Positions 42,662 through 51,838 are shown, counted from the first letter of the stretch. The stretch: 64,000 nucleotides of DNA from Actinoplanes siamensis (GCF_016862395.1 NZ_BOMW01000043.1:56253-120252), one strand, 5' to 3'. A program made the numbers and translations. Notes: generated by a model not told the origin, from the letters alone.

Positions 42662-43564
42662 GTGAGCGTCGAGTTGCGGCAACTGCGATACTTCGTCGCC
42701 GTGGCCGAGCACCTGAGCTTCAGCCGCGCCGCGGAATACCTGAACCTGGCTCAACAGTCGCTGTCGCAGCAGATCCAAGCCCTCGAACGCGGCCTGGGTG
42801 TACGCCTGTTCGACCGGGATACCCGCGGCACCCGGCTGACCGCCGCCGGACAGGTGTTCCTGCCCGAAGCACGCGCCGTCCTCACCCGGTTCGACACCGC
42901 CGTCGTCGTGGTGCAGCGCGCTGACCGCGGCGAGATGGGCCGCCTCAACCTGGCATTTCTCACCTCGACCGCCAACTACATGCTGCCGCCGGTCGTGCGA
43001 GCCATGCGGGAACGATTCCCCGACCTCGAACTGACGACCTATAACGTGCCGATCGATGAACTCGTCGCCGGCGTGCGTGCCGGGCGTTTCGACGCCGCGT
43101 TCACCCGCCCGCCACTGGTCGCCGACCTGGTGACCCGGGTACTGGCTGTGGAGCCGGTCTGCGCGGTGCTACCCGCGGGGCACCCCCTCGCCAACCGCGA
43201 CGTACTGAGCTTGTCCGACCTTGCCGCCGAGAACTGGGTTCTCACGCCGCGGGAGTCGTGGCCGCCCTGGCACGCGAGGTACGACCGGGACTTCGCCGCC
43301 GCCGGGTTCACCCCCAGGGTCGTCCAGCGCGCCGCTGGCGTGCCGAATCTGCTCGGCCTCGTCGCCGCAGGCGTCGGAGTGACCCGCCTCGCCCGCTCCG
43401 CCCGCAGCATCCGACGCACCGGGGTCGTGTTCGTGCCCCTGGCCGATGACCACGCCGAGACCGTCGTCGCGTGGATGCCGGCCCGCGAAGGACCGGCACT
43501 GCGGAACCTCCTCGACGTCACCGCTACCTTGACCGGAACCGCTGACCTCACATCCGCGGGCTGA
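42662..43564 (+). CDS. LysR family regulator, divergent from SDR
   Basis: GTG 42662; 300 aa. The N-terminal winged helix reads LRQLRYFVAVAEHLSFSRAA then LNLAQQSLSQQIQALERGLG and RLFDRDTRGTRLT. The effector domain (about 90-290) has the usual two Rossmann-like subdomains. It is transcribed away from the SDR with a 101-bp shared gap, the standard LysR arrangement, so it probably activates that oxidoreductase in response to an unknown ligand. Confidence 0.9.
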   Translation: MSVELRQLRYFVAVAEHLSFSRAAEYLNLAQQSLSQQIQALERGLGVRLFDRDTRGTRLTAAGQVFLPEARAVLTRFDTAVVVVQRADRGEMGRLNLAFLTSTANYMLPPVVRAMRERFPDLELTTYNVPIDELVAGVRAGRFDAAFTRPPLVADLVTRVLAVEPVCAVLPAGHPLANRDVLSLSDLAAENWVLTPRESWPPWHARYDRDFAAAGFTPRVVQRAAGVPNLLGLVAAGVGVTRLARSARSIRRTGVVFVPLADDHAETVVAWMPAREGPALRNLLDVTATLTGTADLTSAG

Positions 43565-43705
43565 GCAGGTGAGCGGCGACTTCAATGTCCGCTCGTCGGC
43601 AGAAGCGGATACTTGATCGTGCGGCTTCGATGAGCAACCCCGGTGAACCGCCGGGCGGGAATGTCCCCCCGAGGATCTTGCGTGGCCGATCGTCGAGTTC
43701 GGCGG

Positions 43706-44046
43706 CTACCGCGACAGGTCCTCGGCGGTGTGCGGGCTGAGCACGCCGTCCGGGTGGGGCCACTCATGGGCGCCGGCGGCCGTGAGCAGCTCGGCGTCGA
43801 GTTCGCCGGTGCGGCGGTCGAGCAGCCCGGTCCAGACCATCGTGGACGTCCCGGCGAGCGGCTGCCCGGCGAGCCGGGCCCACACGTACTCGCCCCCATC
43901 GCGACGCCGGCGATGCGGGTGCCCAGCCGCGGGTCGCTCGTCACCGCGTCGAGGATCTGTTCGACCTCGATGGTCACCTGGCCGGGGTCGATGACGGAGG
44001 TGCCGTCGGGCGCGACGGTGAACGCGTGCGGCACCCGGGTACCACC
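43706..44046 (-). pseudogene. FGGY carbohydrate kinase, internally deleted
   Basis: One minus frame carries TRVPHAFTVAPDGTSVIDPG and QVTIEVEQILDAVTS up to AGVAMG. The next phase continues EYVWARLAGQPLAGTST, TGLLDRRTGELDAELLTAAG and stops after DLSR. These are non-adjacent pieces of the N-terminal domain of FGGY (gluconokinase-like) kinases; the substrate loop between them and the entire C-terminal domain are missing. Deletion plus truncation. Confidence 0.65.
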
Positions 44047-44149
44047 CACTACTGGGCCGGGCCACCACGGCGTCCGAGCGCGCCCTGACCGGCGTATGAC
44101 GCCGTGCCCGGCGACGCGCCGGATGTGGCGGTTGCCGTTTGGGGGCCGG

Positions 44150-45406
44150 TCAGCTTCCGGTGCAGCTGACCGCGGCCCCGCTGCCGTTGCCGGTGCCCTG
44201 GAAACCGAAGGTCACGCTCTGGCCGGCGGCCAGCCGTCCGTTGTAGCTCTGGTTCGTGACGGTGACGTTGCCGCTGGAACCGCTGGAGACGGCGTTCCAC
44301 ACCGAGGTCATGGACGTTCCGGCCGGGAGGCTGAGCGCGACGAGCCAGCCGTTGAGCGCGGTGGATCCGGCGGTCACGCTGACGTTGGCGACGAAGCCAC
44401 CGTTCCACTGGTCCTGCACCGTGTAGACCGCTGAGCAGGCGGGACCGCCACCGCTGGACGGTGAGCCGGACGGTGTGACCGGTGGCGTGCCGGGCGTACC
44501 GTCGCCGAGCGTCAGGTTCTTCTGCTGGACCTGCCATTGGCTGTGGCACAGGCCGCAGTCGGCGCCGACGAAGTTGGCGCCGGCGGTGGTGTCGCCCTTC
44601 AGGCGCCACTTGAGGTAGAGCACCGCCACACGGCCGAATTCGCCGCCGTTGGTCTGGTCGTAGGTGCCGCCGTGCCCGACGTTCAGATTGCCCATGAACG
44701 CGGGTAGCCCGGCCGGCAGCTTGCCCCAGTCGTCGATGGCGTTCGGGTAGGCGATGTCGCTGGGGCCGCCGATGAAGTAGGCGATCGGCTTGGTCAGTCT
44801 CCTGAGCTGGTAATCGTCGCCGTCGTTCAACAACCCGCTGCTGAAGATGGCGGTCGTGGTGACGCGCGTGTCGGCGGAGACGGCGTAGGCCTCGAGTCCT
44901 CCGCACGACCACCCGGCCACCGCGATCTTGGTGGTGTCCAGCCTGCCGAAGTACTTGCTGCCCTGCCGGGAGTTCTCCGCGACGGCCCAGTCGATGGACT
45001 GGGTGAGCATCTGAGAGGTGGTGGAGCCGGAACCGTTCGGAGCTCCGCTGGCGATCGCCAGGAAACCGTGGGAGGAGATCTCCCGGAGGAAGTTGACCTG
45101 GCCGGTGCCGTTGGCCGCGCAGCCGCCGTTGCCCCACACGAAGATGGGAAGACGCTCGGACGGGAGCGTCTGGGGCCGGTAGATGGTGTGGTTCGGCAGG
45201 GTCGCCGAGGTCTCGTAGTCGGCGGGATACGGGCCGGACCCGCCGACGGCGGCGTCGGCCGGGGCCGCGCCGAACGCGATGAGTCCGGCGGCGACCGACA
45301 CGGCGACGACGGCCACCCCCGCGCTGATTCTCGCCCTTCTCGCCGCCGGTGCCGGCACGTCGCCGGCCAGTACCGGGACGACCTCGGCCGAACGGGAACT
45401 GGTCAC
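44150..45406 (-). CDS. Secreted esterase/dienelactone-hydrolase-like with CBM2
   Basis: GTG 45406 with AGGGGAGA at 6 nt gives 418 aa. The first 60 residues contain a long basic start and a hydrophobic core ending ADA (signal peptide). The catalytic part (about 65-300) has the alpha/beta nucleophile elbow VAGWSCGGLEA (about 165) and a His in NVGHGGTYD. A Ser/Pro/Gly linker follows, then a CBM2 cellulose-binding module (about 323-418, QWNGGFVANVSV, GWLVALSLPAGTSM and TFGFQGTGNG). It probably acts outside the cell on an ester in plant or cellulosic material. A CebR-like operator lies 86 bp upstream. Confidence 0.85.
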   Translation of the reverse strand: MTSSRSAEVVPVLAGDVPAPAARRARISAGVAVVAVSVAAGLIAFGAAPADAAVGGSGPYPADYETSATLPNHTIYRPQTLPSERLPIFVWGNGGCAANGTGQVNFLREISSHGFLAIASGAPNGSGSTTSQMLTQSIDWAVAENSRQGSKYFGRLDTTKIAVAGWSCGGLEAYAVSADTRVTTTAIFSSGLLNDGDDYQLRRLTKPIAYFIGGPSDIAYPNAIDDWGKLPAGLPAFMGNLNVGHGGTYDQTNGGEFGRVAVLYLKWRLKGDTTAGANFVGADCGLCHSQWQVQQKNLTLGDGTPGTPPVTPSGSPSSGGGPACSAVYTVQDQWNGGFVANVSVTAGSTALNGWLVALSLPAGTSMTSVWNAVSSGSSGNVTVTNQSYNGRLAAGQSVTFGFQGTGNGSGAAVSCTGS

Positions 45407-45460
45407 AGGCTCTCCCCTGGCGGCGATGACGGTCCAGCAATTCGCGGAGATCATTGTCTG

Positions 45461-45472
45461 GTTACCGCTAAC
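45461..45472. promoter_or_regulatory. GTTA-N4-TAAC palindrome
   Basis: GTTACCGCTAAC lies in the gap between the CBM2 esterase and the SMP-30 gene. A related site occurs at 45630-45642. The shared design suggests one regulator of unknown identity. Confidence 0.4.
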
Positions 45473-45491
45473 AGTATTTAGCGGCATGCTA

Positions 45492-45505
45492 CGGGAGCGC
45501 TCCCA
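45492..45505. promoter_or_regulatory. CebR-like operator before the CBM2 esterase
   Basis: CGGGAGCGCTCCCA differs at one position from TGGGAGCGCTCCCA, the operator of CebR, the LacI-type cellobiose-responsive repressor of Streptomyces cellulose regulons. The divergent SMP-30 gene shares this gap. Confidence 0.75.
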
Positions 45506-45629
45506 AAAGTTCAAACGAGCGAGCGGGATTCGCGCCTCGGCGCACCGGAAGTGGGGTTTCTGGCGACAATCGAGCAGGTCATCGGCGGTTCATGATCCTC
45601 CGCTGCCAGGTTGCGAGGTCATCCGGAGG

Positions 45630-45642
45630 TGTTACGTTAACA
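45630..45642. promoter_or_regulatory. TGTTA-N3-TAACA palindrome at SMP-30 start
   Basis: TGTTACGTTAACA is a 5+3+5 dyad between the GGAGGT and the ATG of the SMP-30 gene, resembling the site at 45461. Confidence 0.4.
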
Positions 45643-45645
45643 ATC

Positions 45646-46668
45646 ATGTACGTCTATATGTCGCGATCATTTCGACTCTGCGCGACGGCCATCGCCGGGG
45701 CCGCGTCCCTGCTGGCCGCCTCGGTGCCGGCCGCTGCCGGCCCGGACAACCCATCGGGAGCGCCGCCCGGGGTGTGCGAGGCCGGCGCACCCGCGGAATC
45801 TCCCCTTCCCGCTACCGCGCTGTCCGCGACCCGGGTCCAGGGCGGATTCTCGTTCCTGGAAGGTCCCGTCTGGATCGCTGACCCCGGCTACCTCCTGGTG
45901 TCGGATCTGGGCGCGGCCACCGGCGCTCAACAGGTCCAGCCGTCGACGATCCGCCGGCTGGCCCCACCGGCGCCGGCCGAGACGTTCGTCGCCGCCTCCG
46001 GCAGCAACGGCCTGGCGCTGAGCCCGGACGGACAGCAGATCGTCGCCGCCACCCACGACAACCGCGCCGTCTCCGCCTTCCGCCTGTCCGACACCGGCCG
46101 TACCGTCCTCGCGGCGGGCTTCCAAGGCCGGGCGTTCAATTCGCCGAACGACGTCACGGTCCGCGCGGACGGCGTCGTCTACTTCACCGACCCCAGCTTC
46201 CAGCGGGGCCGCCGGACCGACGAGATGCGCGGCCGGACCGGGGTGTTCCGGGTCGTGAACGGACAGGTCACTCTCGTCGACGACACCGTGCGCCAGCCCA
46301 ACGGCATCGCGCTGTCCCCTGACGGCCGGACCCTGTACGTCGGCGCGTACGAGGAGAACCGCATCTACGCGTACGCCGTCAACCCGGACGGCAGCACCGG
46401 CGCGCGCGCCGTCTTCGCCACCATCGGCAGCCCGGACGGGGTCACCGTGGACTGCGCGGGCAACGTCTACTGGGTCTCGCACAACGAGGGCCGGGTGCAC
46501 GTGTTCTCGCCGGCCGGTGCCGAGCTCGGCACGATCTCGTCCGGTCCGGAGGCCACCAACGCGGCGTTCGGCGGCCCCGATCGGCGCACCCTGTTCATCA
46601 CCGCCGGCCGGACCGGAGACTACGGGATCTTCACCGTCCGGCTCGGCGTTCCCGGTTACCCGTACTGA
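45646..46668 (+). CDS. Secreted SMP-30/gluconolactonase-like protein
   Basis: ATG 45646 (GGAGGT 15 nt before; another ATG at 45658) gives 340 aa. The signal peptide ends near PAAAG. The six-bladed propeller family shows FSFLEGPVWI, SNGLALSPDG, GRAFNSPNDVTVRADGVVYF with TDPSF, and QPNGIALSPDGRTLYVGAYE. The metal ligands Glu (LEGP) and Asn (SPND, QPNG) are in place. It should hydrolyse a sugar lactone outside the cell. The next gene encodes a PQQ-type sugar dehydrogenase, which makes lactones; dehydrogenase plus lactonase is a logical pair. Confidence 0.88.
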   Translation: MYVYMSRSFRLCATAIAGAASLLAASVPAAAGPDNPSGAPPGVCEAGAPAESPLPATALSATRVQGGFSFLEGPVWIADPGYLLVSDLGAATGAQQVQPSTIRRLAPPAPAETFVAASGSNGLALSPDGQQIVAATHDNRAVSAFRLSDTGRTVLAAGFQGRAFNSPNDVTVRADGVVYFTDPSFQRGRRTDEMRGRTGVFRVVNGQVTLVDDTVRQPNGIALSPDGRTLYVGAYEENRIYAYAVNPDGSTGARAVFATIGSPDGVTVDCAGNVYWVSHNEGRVHVFSPAGAELGTISSGPEATNAAFGGPDRRTLFITAGRTGDYGIFTVRLGVPGYPY

Positions 46669-46705
46669 TGCTCGCGTTCCGGACCCGGTCAGAAAGGTTG
46701 CTCCC

Positions 46706-48361
46706 ATGCGCGCTCTCGCGCTGCCCCTGCTCCTTCCGGTGCTGATCGCCGCCGGCGGATCCCTGCCGCCGGCCGCACCGGCCGACACCGTGCCACCGAG
46801 CGCCCCGGCCAGGCTGCGTGCCGGCGCGCTCACATGTGAGGCGGTCACCCTCCGGTGGTCGGCCGCCACCGACGACGTCGGCGTCGCGGCCTACGACATC
46901 TACCACGACGGCCAGCTCGTGCGGTCCGTGCCGGGAATCACCAGGTCGGCAACCCTGCCGGTGGTCGGTGGCGCCACCTGGGGCTGGTATGTGAACGCCC
47001 GGGACCAGGCCGGGAACGTCTCGCAGGCCAGTCCGACGGTGTCCGTCACGCCGCCCTACTGCGAGGTGGACGACCAGGCGCCGACCGCCCCCGCCGGGCT
47101 GACCGGCACCGCGACCGGCACCTCGGTCGTCCTGTCCTGGACCGCCGCCTCCGACAACGTGGCAGTGGTCGGATATGTCGTGTATCGCGACGGGGCCGTG
47201 GTGGGCAGCGTCACCGGGTCGGACGGCAACCCGCCCGCGACCTCGTTCACCGACAGCGGCCTGCGCCCGGACACCGCTTACCGGTACGCCGTGCTGGCGC
47301 GGGACGCCCAGGGCAACCTGTCGGCCCAGAGTGCCGCGGTGACCGTGTCCACCGGGCCGAGTTGCACCAACCCGGTGTGCGGCACCACCCAGGTGACCAC
47401 CGAGTCGGATCTGCCCTGGGGCCTGGTCCAGACGCCCGACGGCACGGTCCTCTACGGCCGTCGGGACGTCTTCGACGTCGTGGCGATGAACGCCACCGGC
47501 GGTGACAAGCACAGCATCGGCACCGTGCCCGGCGTGCAGGGCACCAACGGTGAAGGCGGTGTGCTGGGGCTGGCGGTCGGGCCGGACTTCACGACCGACC
47601 GGTGGCTGTACGTCTACCACACCAGTGCCACGGACAACCGGATCGTCCGGATCCGGTACGACGGGACCCTGCGCACCGACACGCTCCAGGTGCTGCTCAC
47701 CGGGATCCCGCGCAACAAGTACCACAACGGCGGGCGGCTGCGGTTCGGCCCGGACGGCATGCTCTACGCCGCGGCCGGTGACGGCCAGGACCCGGACCAG
47801 GCCCAGGATCTCGCCAGCCTCGGCGGCAAGGTGCTGCGGCTGCGGCCGGACGGCGGCGTACCGGCCGACAACCCCTTCGCCGGCAGCTACGTGTGGAGCT
47901 ACGGGCATCGCAACCCGCAGGGGCTCGCCTTCGACTCGCAGGGCAGGCTCTGGGAGCAGGAGTTCGGCAACAACGTGATGGACGAGACCAACATCGTGGT
48001 GAAGGGCGGCAACTACGGGTGGCCGGCGTGCGAGGGCACCACCGGCGACTGCGCCGCCTCCGGCCTGATCGCGCCGGTACGCACCTACCCGGTCGCGGCG
48101 GCCTCCTGCAGCGGCATCGCGATCGTCCGTGACGTGCTCTACATCGCCTGCCTGCGGGGGGCTCGGCTCTATCGTGCGGTGATCAGCGGCAGCACGCTCA
48201 CCGACGTCCAGCAGTATTTCGTCGGCACCTACGGCCGGTTGCGGACCGTCGAGCCGTCGATCGACGGCAACCTGTGGCTGACCACCAGCACCGGCGGCGA
48301 CAAGGACAGCGTGCCCGGCAACAGCAACGAACGTGTCCTGAAGGTGACCGTGGGAAGCTGA
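46706..48361 (+). CDS. Secreted PQQ-dependent glucose/sorbosone dehydrogenase with FN3 repeats
   Basis: ATG 46706 (AAAGG upstream) gives 551 aa with a signal peptide ending in APA. Two fibronectin III repeats follow (about 30-125 and 125-220, each with AVTLRWSAATDD- or SVVLSWTAASDN-like strands). The catalytic beta-propeller (about 225-551) has DLPWGLVQTPDG, GVLGLAVGPDF, YHNGGRLRFGPDG then LYAAAGDGQDP, YGHRNPQGLAFDSQG and EQEFGNN. These are the GSDH/sugar dehydrogenase landmarks, including the base His in HNGG and the Gln in RNPQG. It oxidises sugars extracellularly; the neighbour lactonase can open the product. It starts 37 bp after the lactonase gene, so they form an operon. Confidence 0.88.
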   Translation: MRALALPLLLPVLIAAGGSLPPAAPADTVPPSAPARLRAGALTCEAVTLRWSAATDDVGVAAYDIYHDGQLVRSVPGITRSATLPVVGGATWGWYVNARDQAGNVSQASPTVSVTPPYCEVDDQAPTAPAGLTGTATGTSVVLSWTAASDNVAVVGYVVYRDGAVVGSVTGSDGNPPATSFTDSGLRPDTAYRYAVLARDAQGNLSAQSAAVTVSTGPSCTNPVCGTTQVTTESDLPWGLVQTPDGTVLYGRRDVFDVVAMNATGGDKHSIGTVPGVQGTNGEGGVLGLAVGPDFTTDRWLYVYHTSATDNRIVRIRYDGTLRTDTLQVLLTGIPRNKYHNGGRLRFGPDGMLYAAAGDGQDPDQAQDLASLGGKVLRLRPDGGVPADNPFAGSYVWSYGHRNPQGLAFDSQGRLWEQEFGNNVMDETNIVVKGGNYGWPACEGTTGDCAASGLIAPVRTYPVAAASCSGIAIVRDVLYIACLRGARLYRAVISGSTLTDVQQYFVGTYGRLRTVEPSIDGNLWLTTSTGGDKDSVPGNSNERVLKVTVGS

Positions 48362-48489
48362 CCGAGCCTCGAACCCGGCGTTCACGTCGCGGCCCGGCCC
48401 GGACCGCTCGGCGGTGGCCGGCCACCGGGCAACCATCCGGCAACCGCCGAAGACCTCGGTCGACAATGCGAGGGTGGTGGGATGGTGCG

Positions 48490-50322
48490 GTGACATCTTC
48501 GAGCAGCGGCCCGCAGACCGCCACGGCGCTGGCGGCCTCGCGCACGCCCCGGTCGCTGGCCTGGGTCGTATGGTGCTTGACGGCGGCGGTGCCGGCCGTC
48601 GGCCACTTCCTCGTACCGGCGTCGCACGCCGTCGCCCAGGTGGCGTCCTACTGCCTGGTGAGCGCCGGCACGGCGGCCGCGATGGCGGTGGGCATCCGGA
48701 TGCACCGGCCGGCAGCCAGGCCCGTCTGGTGGTTGCTCGCAGCCGGCCAGGTGATGTACGCCAGCGCCGACGTCGCCTACTTCGTGGCCACCACCGCGGG
48801 CGAGACCAACTACCCCGTACTGGCCAACATCCTCTACCTCTCCCAGTACGTGCTCGTCGCCGCCGCGTTGGTGCTGCTGGGCCGCAGGCGCTCGCCTCAG
48901 CGCAACACGGCCGCGCTGGTGGACACCGCGATCTTCGCGGTGGCGGCCGCGGTGCTCTGGTGGGTGTTCCTCATCCACCCCGCGGTCGCCGGGCCGGGCT
49001 TCTCCGCGCTGGACCGCGTGGCGGCCACCATCTATCCGGTCATGGATCTGTGCGTGCTCACCGTGGCGATCCGACTGCTGCTCGGCGGCGGCGCCCGGCA
49101 GGCCTCCTACCAACTGGTGCTGACGTTCCTCGCCTTGACGCTGTTCGCCGACACCGCGTACGGCCTGCTGGCGCTGCACGGAGCGTATGAGACCGGCGGC
49201 TGGTCGGACGCGTTGTATCTGACCAGCTATCTCGCGCTCGGTGCAGCCGCGTTGCACCCGTCGATGCGGCAGGTCGCCGAGCCGGTGGAGGGCCGGTCCG
49301 GCGCGACGCTGTACCGCGTGGTGCTGCTGGCGATCGCCACCCTGGTGGCTCCGGTGGTGCTGGTCGTGCAGAACCTGCGTCACGCGGCCGGCTCGGACCT
49401 CGTCGTGGTGACCGCCTCGGCCGTACTGTTCCTGCTGATGCTCACGCGCATGGCCGGCCTGATAGCGGCGCAGCGCCGGATCGCCATGACCGACGGCCTC
49501 ACCGGCGTCTACACCCGCCGCTACCTTTCCGATGCGCTGAGCGTGGCGAGTGAGCGGGCGGCGCGGCGCGGCGGCTTGTTCGCGATGCTGCTGGTGGACG
49601 TGGATCATTTCAAGCACATCAACGACACGTACGGCCACCCGGCCGGCGATCAGGTGTTGAAGGAGGTGGCGCGCCGGCTGCAGGAGGCGTGCGGCGACAC
49701 GGACGTGGTCGCCCGGTTCGGCGGCGAGGAGTTCGCGGTGCTGGTGACCGGGGTGGTACCCGACCGCCTGGCAGCGCTGGCGGAGCTGCTGCGGGAGCGG
49801 ATCGCCGCCGCTCCGGTGCTCGTCGACGGCCGTACGACGATCACCGTGACCGTCTCGGTCGGCGCCGCGGCGCTGCCCGGCACGGCGTCCACCGAGGAGC
49901 TGCTCATCGCGGCCGACGGCGCGCTGTACGCGGCGAAGCGCGGCGGTCGCAACCGGGTCGCCGTGGGGGATGTGGAGCGGGTCACCGCTGTCACGCCGGT
50001 CGGCGGCGACCCGGCCGACATCGACCGGCAGATCCAGTGCTGGACCGCGGTGGTGCGCGAGGCCGTACGCCGCTGCGGAAAGGACCCGGATCTGCCGGTC
50101 AGCATGGTGGCCGGCGTCTGCGCCGCGTGGGCGCACATGCGAACCGGGCGCCCCGGGCATCCCGCACTCTCCGTGGAGCAAGCCCGAGCCGAGCTGCGGC
50201 GCTGCCGCGGGGTGCAGTTCCACCCGCACGCGGTCGACGAGTTCCTCGCTCTGGAGGCCGCCGAGGTGGTCGGCACGCCGGAGGCCTCCGCGGCTGCGCG
50301 GCTCGCGTCGATGCCCGGATAG
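48490..50322 (+). CDS. Membrane diguanylate cyclase with C-terminal extension
   Basis: GTG 48490 is used (an ATG at 48466 is possible); 610 aa. About eight transmembrane helices (about 20-320) lead to a GGEEF domain (about 330-495, DGLTGVYTRRYLSD, VDVDHFKHINDTYGHPAGDQ, VARFGGEEFAV), so cyclic di-GMP synthesis is expected. The I-site position reads GDTD instead of RxxD. About 110 extra residues follow, with GVQFHPHAVDEFLALE, which recalls the last helix of HD-GYP domains (GTQFDPxVVxAF) without HD or GYP motifs. It shares a membrane-GGDEF layout with the cyclase at 22473. Confidence 0.88.
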   Translation: MTSSSSGPQTATALAASRTPRSLAWVVWCLTAAVPAVGHFLVPASHAVAQVASYCLVSAGTAAAMAVGIRMHRPAARPVWWLLAAGQVMYASADVAYFVATTAGETNYPVLANILYLSQYVLVAAALVLLGRRRSPQRNTAALVDTAIFAVAAAVLWWVFLIHPAVAGPGFSALDRVAATIYPVMDLCVLTVAIRLLLGGGARQASYQLVLTFLALTLFADTAYGLLALHGAYETGGWSDALYLTSYLALGAAALHPSMRQVAEPVEGRSGATLYRVVLLAIATLVAPVVLVVQNLRHAAGSDLVVVTASAVLFLLMLTRMAGLIAAQRRIAMTDGLTGVYTRRYLSDALSVASERAARRGGLFAMLLVDVDHFKHINDTYGHPAGDQVLKEVARRLQEACGDTDVVARFGGEEFAVLVTGVVPDRLAALAELLRERIAAAPVLVDGRTTITVTVSVGAAALPGTASTEELLIAADGALYAAKRGGRNRVAVGDVERVTAVTPVGGDPADIDRQIQCWTAVVREAVRRCGKDPDLPVSMVAGVCAAWAHMRTGRPGHPALSVEQARAELRRCRGVQFHPHAVDEFLALEAAEVVGTPEASAAARLASMPG

Positions 50323-50666
50323 CCCAGGCTCCGCTCTGCTTCCGCGCCTCTGGAGCGGCACCCACGTGCCGAGCGGATCTCAGGCCTGTGCGTGGTGACG
50401 CCGGTGCCTGCGGTGGACGCCGGAGACGGGATACGCGCACACCGGTGAACGCGGCCGCGGCGACCAGGCAGCCGTACTCCTGTGATCAGGTCGTCGGCGC
50501 CGGGTTGCGCGGCCACCGGCACAGCCGAGCGCGATCCGCAGTGGCGGTTCCAACCCCGGGGGCCATGGCCGAGGAACCGTCCCGCCCGGCGTCACCGTTC
50601 GCACCTTCAGAGCGGACCGCCGGTCCGGGCGCGATAATCGACGACGACCACCAAGGAGGACTTTCC
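50323..50666. other. Intergenic, no gene seen
   Basis: Frames here are continuations or antisense of the GGDEF gene. AAGGAGGA at 50653-50660 is the ribosome binding site of the next gene. Confidence 0.45.
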
Positions 50667-51071
50667 ATGCCGGTGAAACGCAGCCCGCTGTTCCAGGTCA
50701 TCGCCGCCGTGTCCGTCGCGGTGCTGTCCGCAGGAGTGTGGCTGGGGTGGCTGGGCTGGGACGACGAGTATCAGACCGATCCGGTCACCGGCGCCGAGAG
50801 CGGCCCCTACCAGACGTGGCAGGTTGCCGGCTGCGCGCTCACCCTGCTGATCCTGCTGACCGCAGCGGTGCTCGGCGGCGTCCGGCCGCTGTACGCGTCG
50901 GCGGCCCTGACCCTTGGTTTCACCACGGCCTGGACTGTCCAGGCGGCGCTCAGCGACGACAGTGGCCTGTTCGCGGCCGGGGCCCTGATGCTGTTGGTCG
51001 GCCTCAGCGTGGCCTGCGCCATCGTCTGCGCCCTGCTGACCGGCCTGCAGGACCGCCGGGCGCGGTCCTGA
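50667..51071 (+). CDS. Small four-helix membrane protein
   Basis: ATG 50667 follows AAGGAGGA exactly. The 134-aa product has four hydrophobic helices (about 10-28, 55-72, 76-95, 98-120) joined by short loops, with an extracytoplasmic GWDDEYQTDPVTGAESGPY between helices 1 and 2. I recognise no family. Confidence 0.65.
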   Translation: MPVKRSPLFQVIAAVSVAVLSAGVWLGWLGWDDEYQTDPVTGAESGPYQTWQVAGCALTLLILLTAAVLGGVRPLYASAALTLGFTTAWTVQAALSDDSGLFAAGALMLLVGLSVACAIVCALLTGLQDRRARS

Positions 51072-51176
51072 CCTGCCGACCCGCCGGTCGGCTTCCCCCG
51101 GCCCTCGGTGAAGCCGCTGAGCAGGAGGCGTAGGCGGCCAGGTATGCGCGCGGTCTTCCCGGCCCACCCTGATGCG

Positions 51177-51316
51177 GCGATCGGAAACCGGCCGGGGGAC
51201 CTCGGCTGACGTGCCGCGGCCGGTGGCGAGTCACGCCGGCCGCGGGCAGGCGCTCGACGAGGGCGGGGGAGCAGTGGGCGAGGAAGACCGCGACCTGGTG
51301 ATCGTCGCCGAGGTGG
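51177..51316. repeat. 140-bp direct repeat, copy A (decayed STAS 3' end)
   Basis: This segment is nearly identical to 61869-62009, in the same orientation. On the minus strand it encodes HLGDDHQVAVFLAHCSPALV then RHRPRHVS, the C-terminal third of the STAS protein at 61895-62218. Its stop codon is changed (TGA to CGA) and the front of the gene is gone, so copy A is a duplicated fragment. Confidence 0.85.
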
Positions 51317-51370
51317 CGTTCGAGGCGTTCATTTACGCGGCGTCCTGGCAAGCGGGCGCCGATCGCGTCG

Positions 51371-51820
51371 TCACGGCTCCGCGAGCGTGAAGACTCCTCC
51401 CGGACCGGGACGGTGGTCGCCGGGTGACGGCGCGGGCGATCGCTGATGGGAACCGGCGAGGACTTCCTCGAGTTCGGCGACGATCTGACGAGGCCGTAGC
51501 GGCTTGGGCAGATAGCGGTCGGCGCCGGCGTTGAGCCCTGCCTCGATGTCGTGCCGGTGACTGCTGGCGGAGAACATCAGGATGGCGATGTCGCGGGTGG
51601 CGTGCTCCCGCCGAGCCAGCCGGCACAGTTCCATGCCGTTCATGTCGGGCATGCGCACGTCCGTGATGAGACCGGACGGGCGAGTGGTGGTCAGCAGCCG
51701 GGCGGCGGCGCTGCCGGTCCCCGCGCCGACCACCCGGTAGCCGGCTTTCTCGAGAGCGAGAGTCAGCAGTTCGCGAATGTCGCCGTCGTCCTCGGCAACG
51801 ATGATCAGCGGCCGGTCCAT
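51371..51820 (-). CDS. Stand-alone response regulator (REC)
   Basis: ATG 51820 with AGAGGAA upstream gives 149 aa. The receiver domain has the acidic pair in VAEDDGDI, the phospho-Asp in LITDVRMPDMNG, Thr/Ser at MFSASSHR and the Lys in YLPKPLRP. About 25 extra residues after the domain have no known output fold. It may serve one of the orphan GAF/PAS kinases, but no kinase is adjacent. Confidence 0.88.
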   Translation of the reverse strand: MDRPLIIVAEDDGDIRELLTLALEKAGYRVVGAGTGSAAARLLTTTRPSGLITDVRMPDMNGMELCRLARREHATRDIAILMFSASSHRHDIEAGLNAGADRYLPKPLRPRQIVAELEEVLAGSHQRSPAPSPGDHRPGPGGVFTLAEP

Positions 51821-51838
51821 CGAAGGTTCCTCTAACAT

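Noticed and set aside
46631..48496. 621-codon minus-strand frame
   Set aside because: Antisense shadow of the PQQ dehydrogenase gene.
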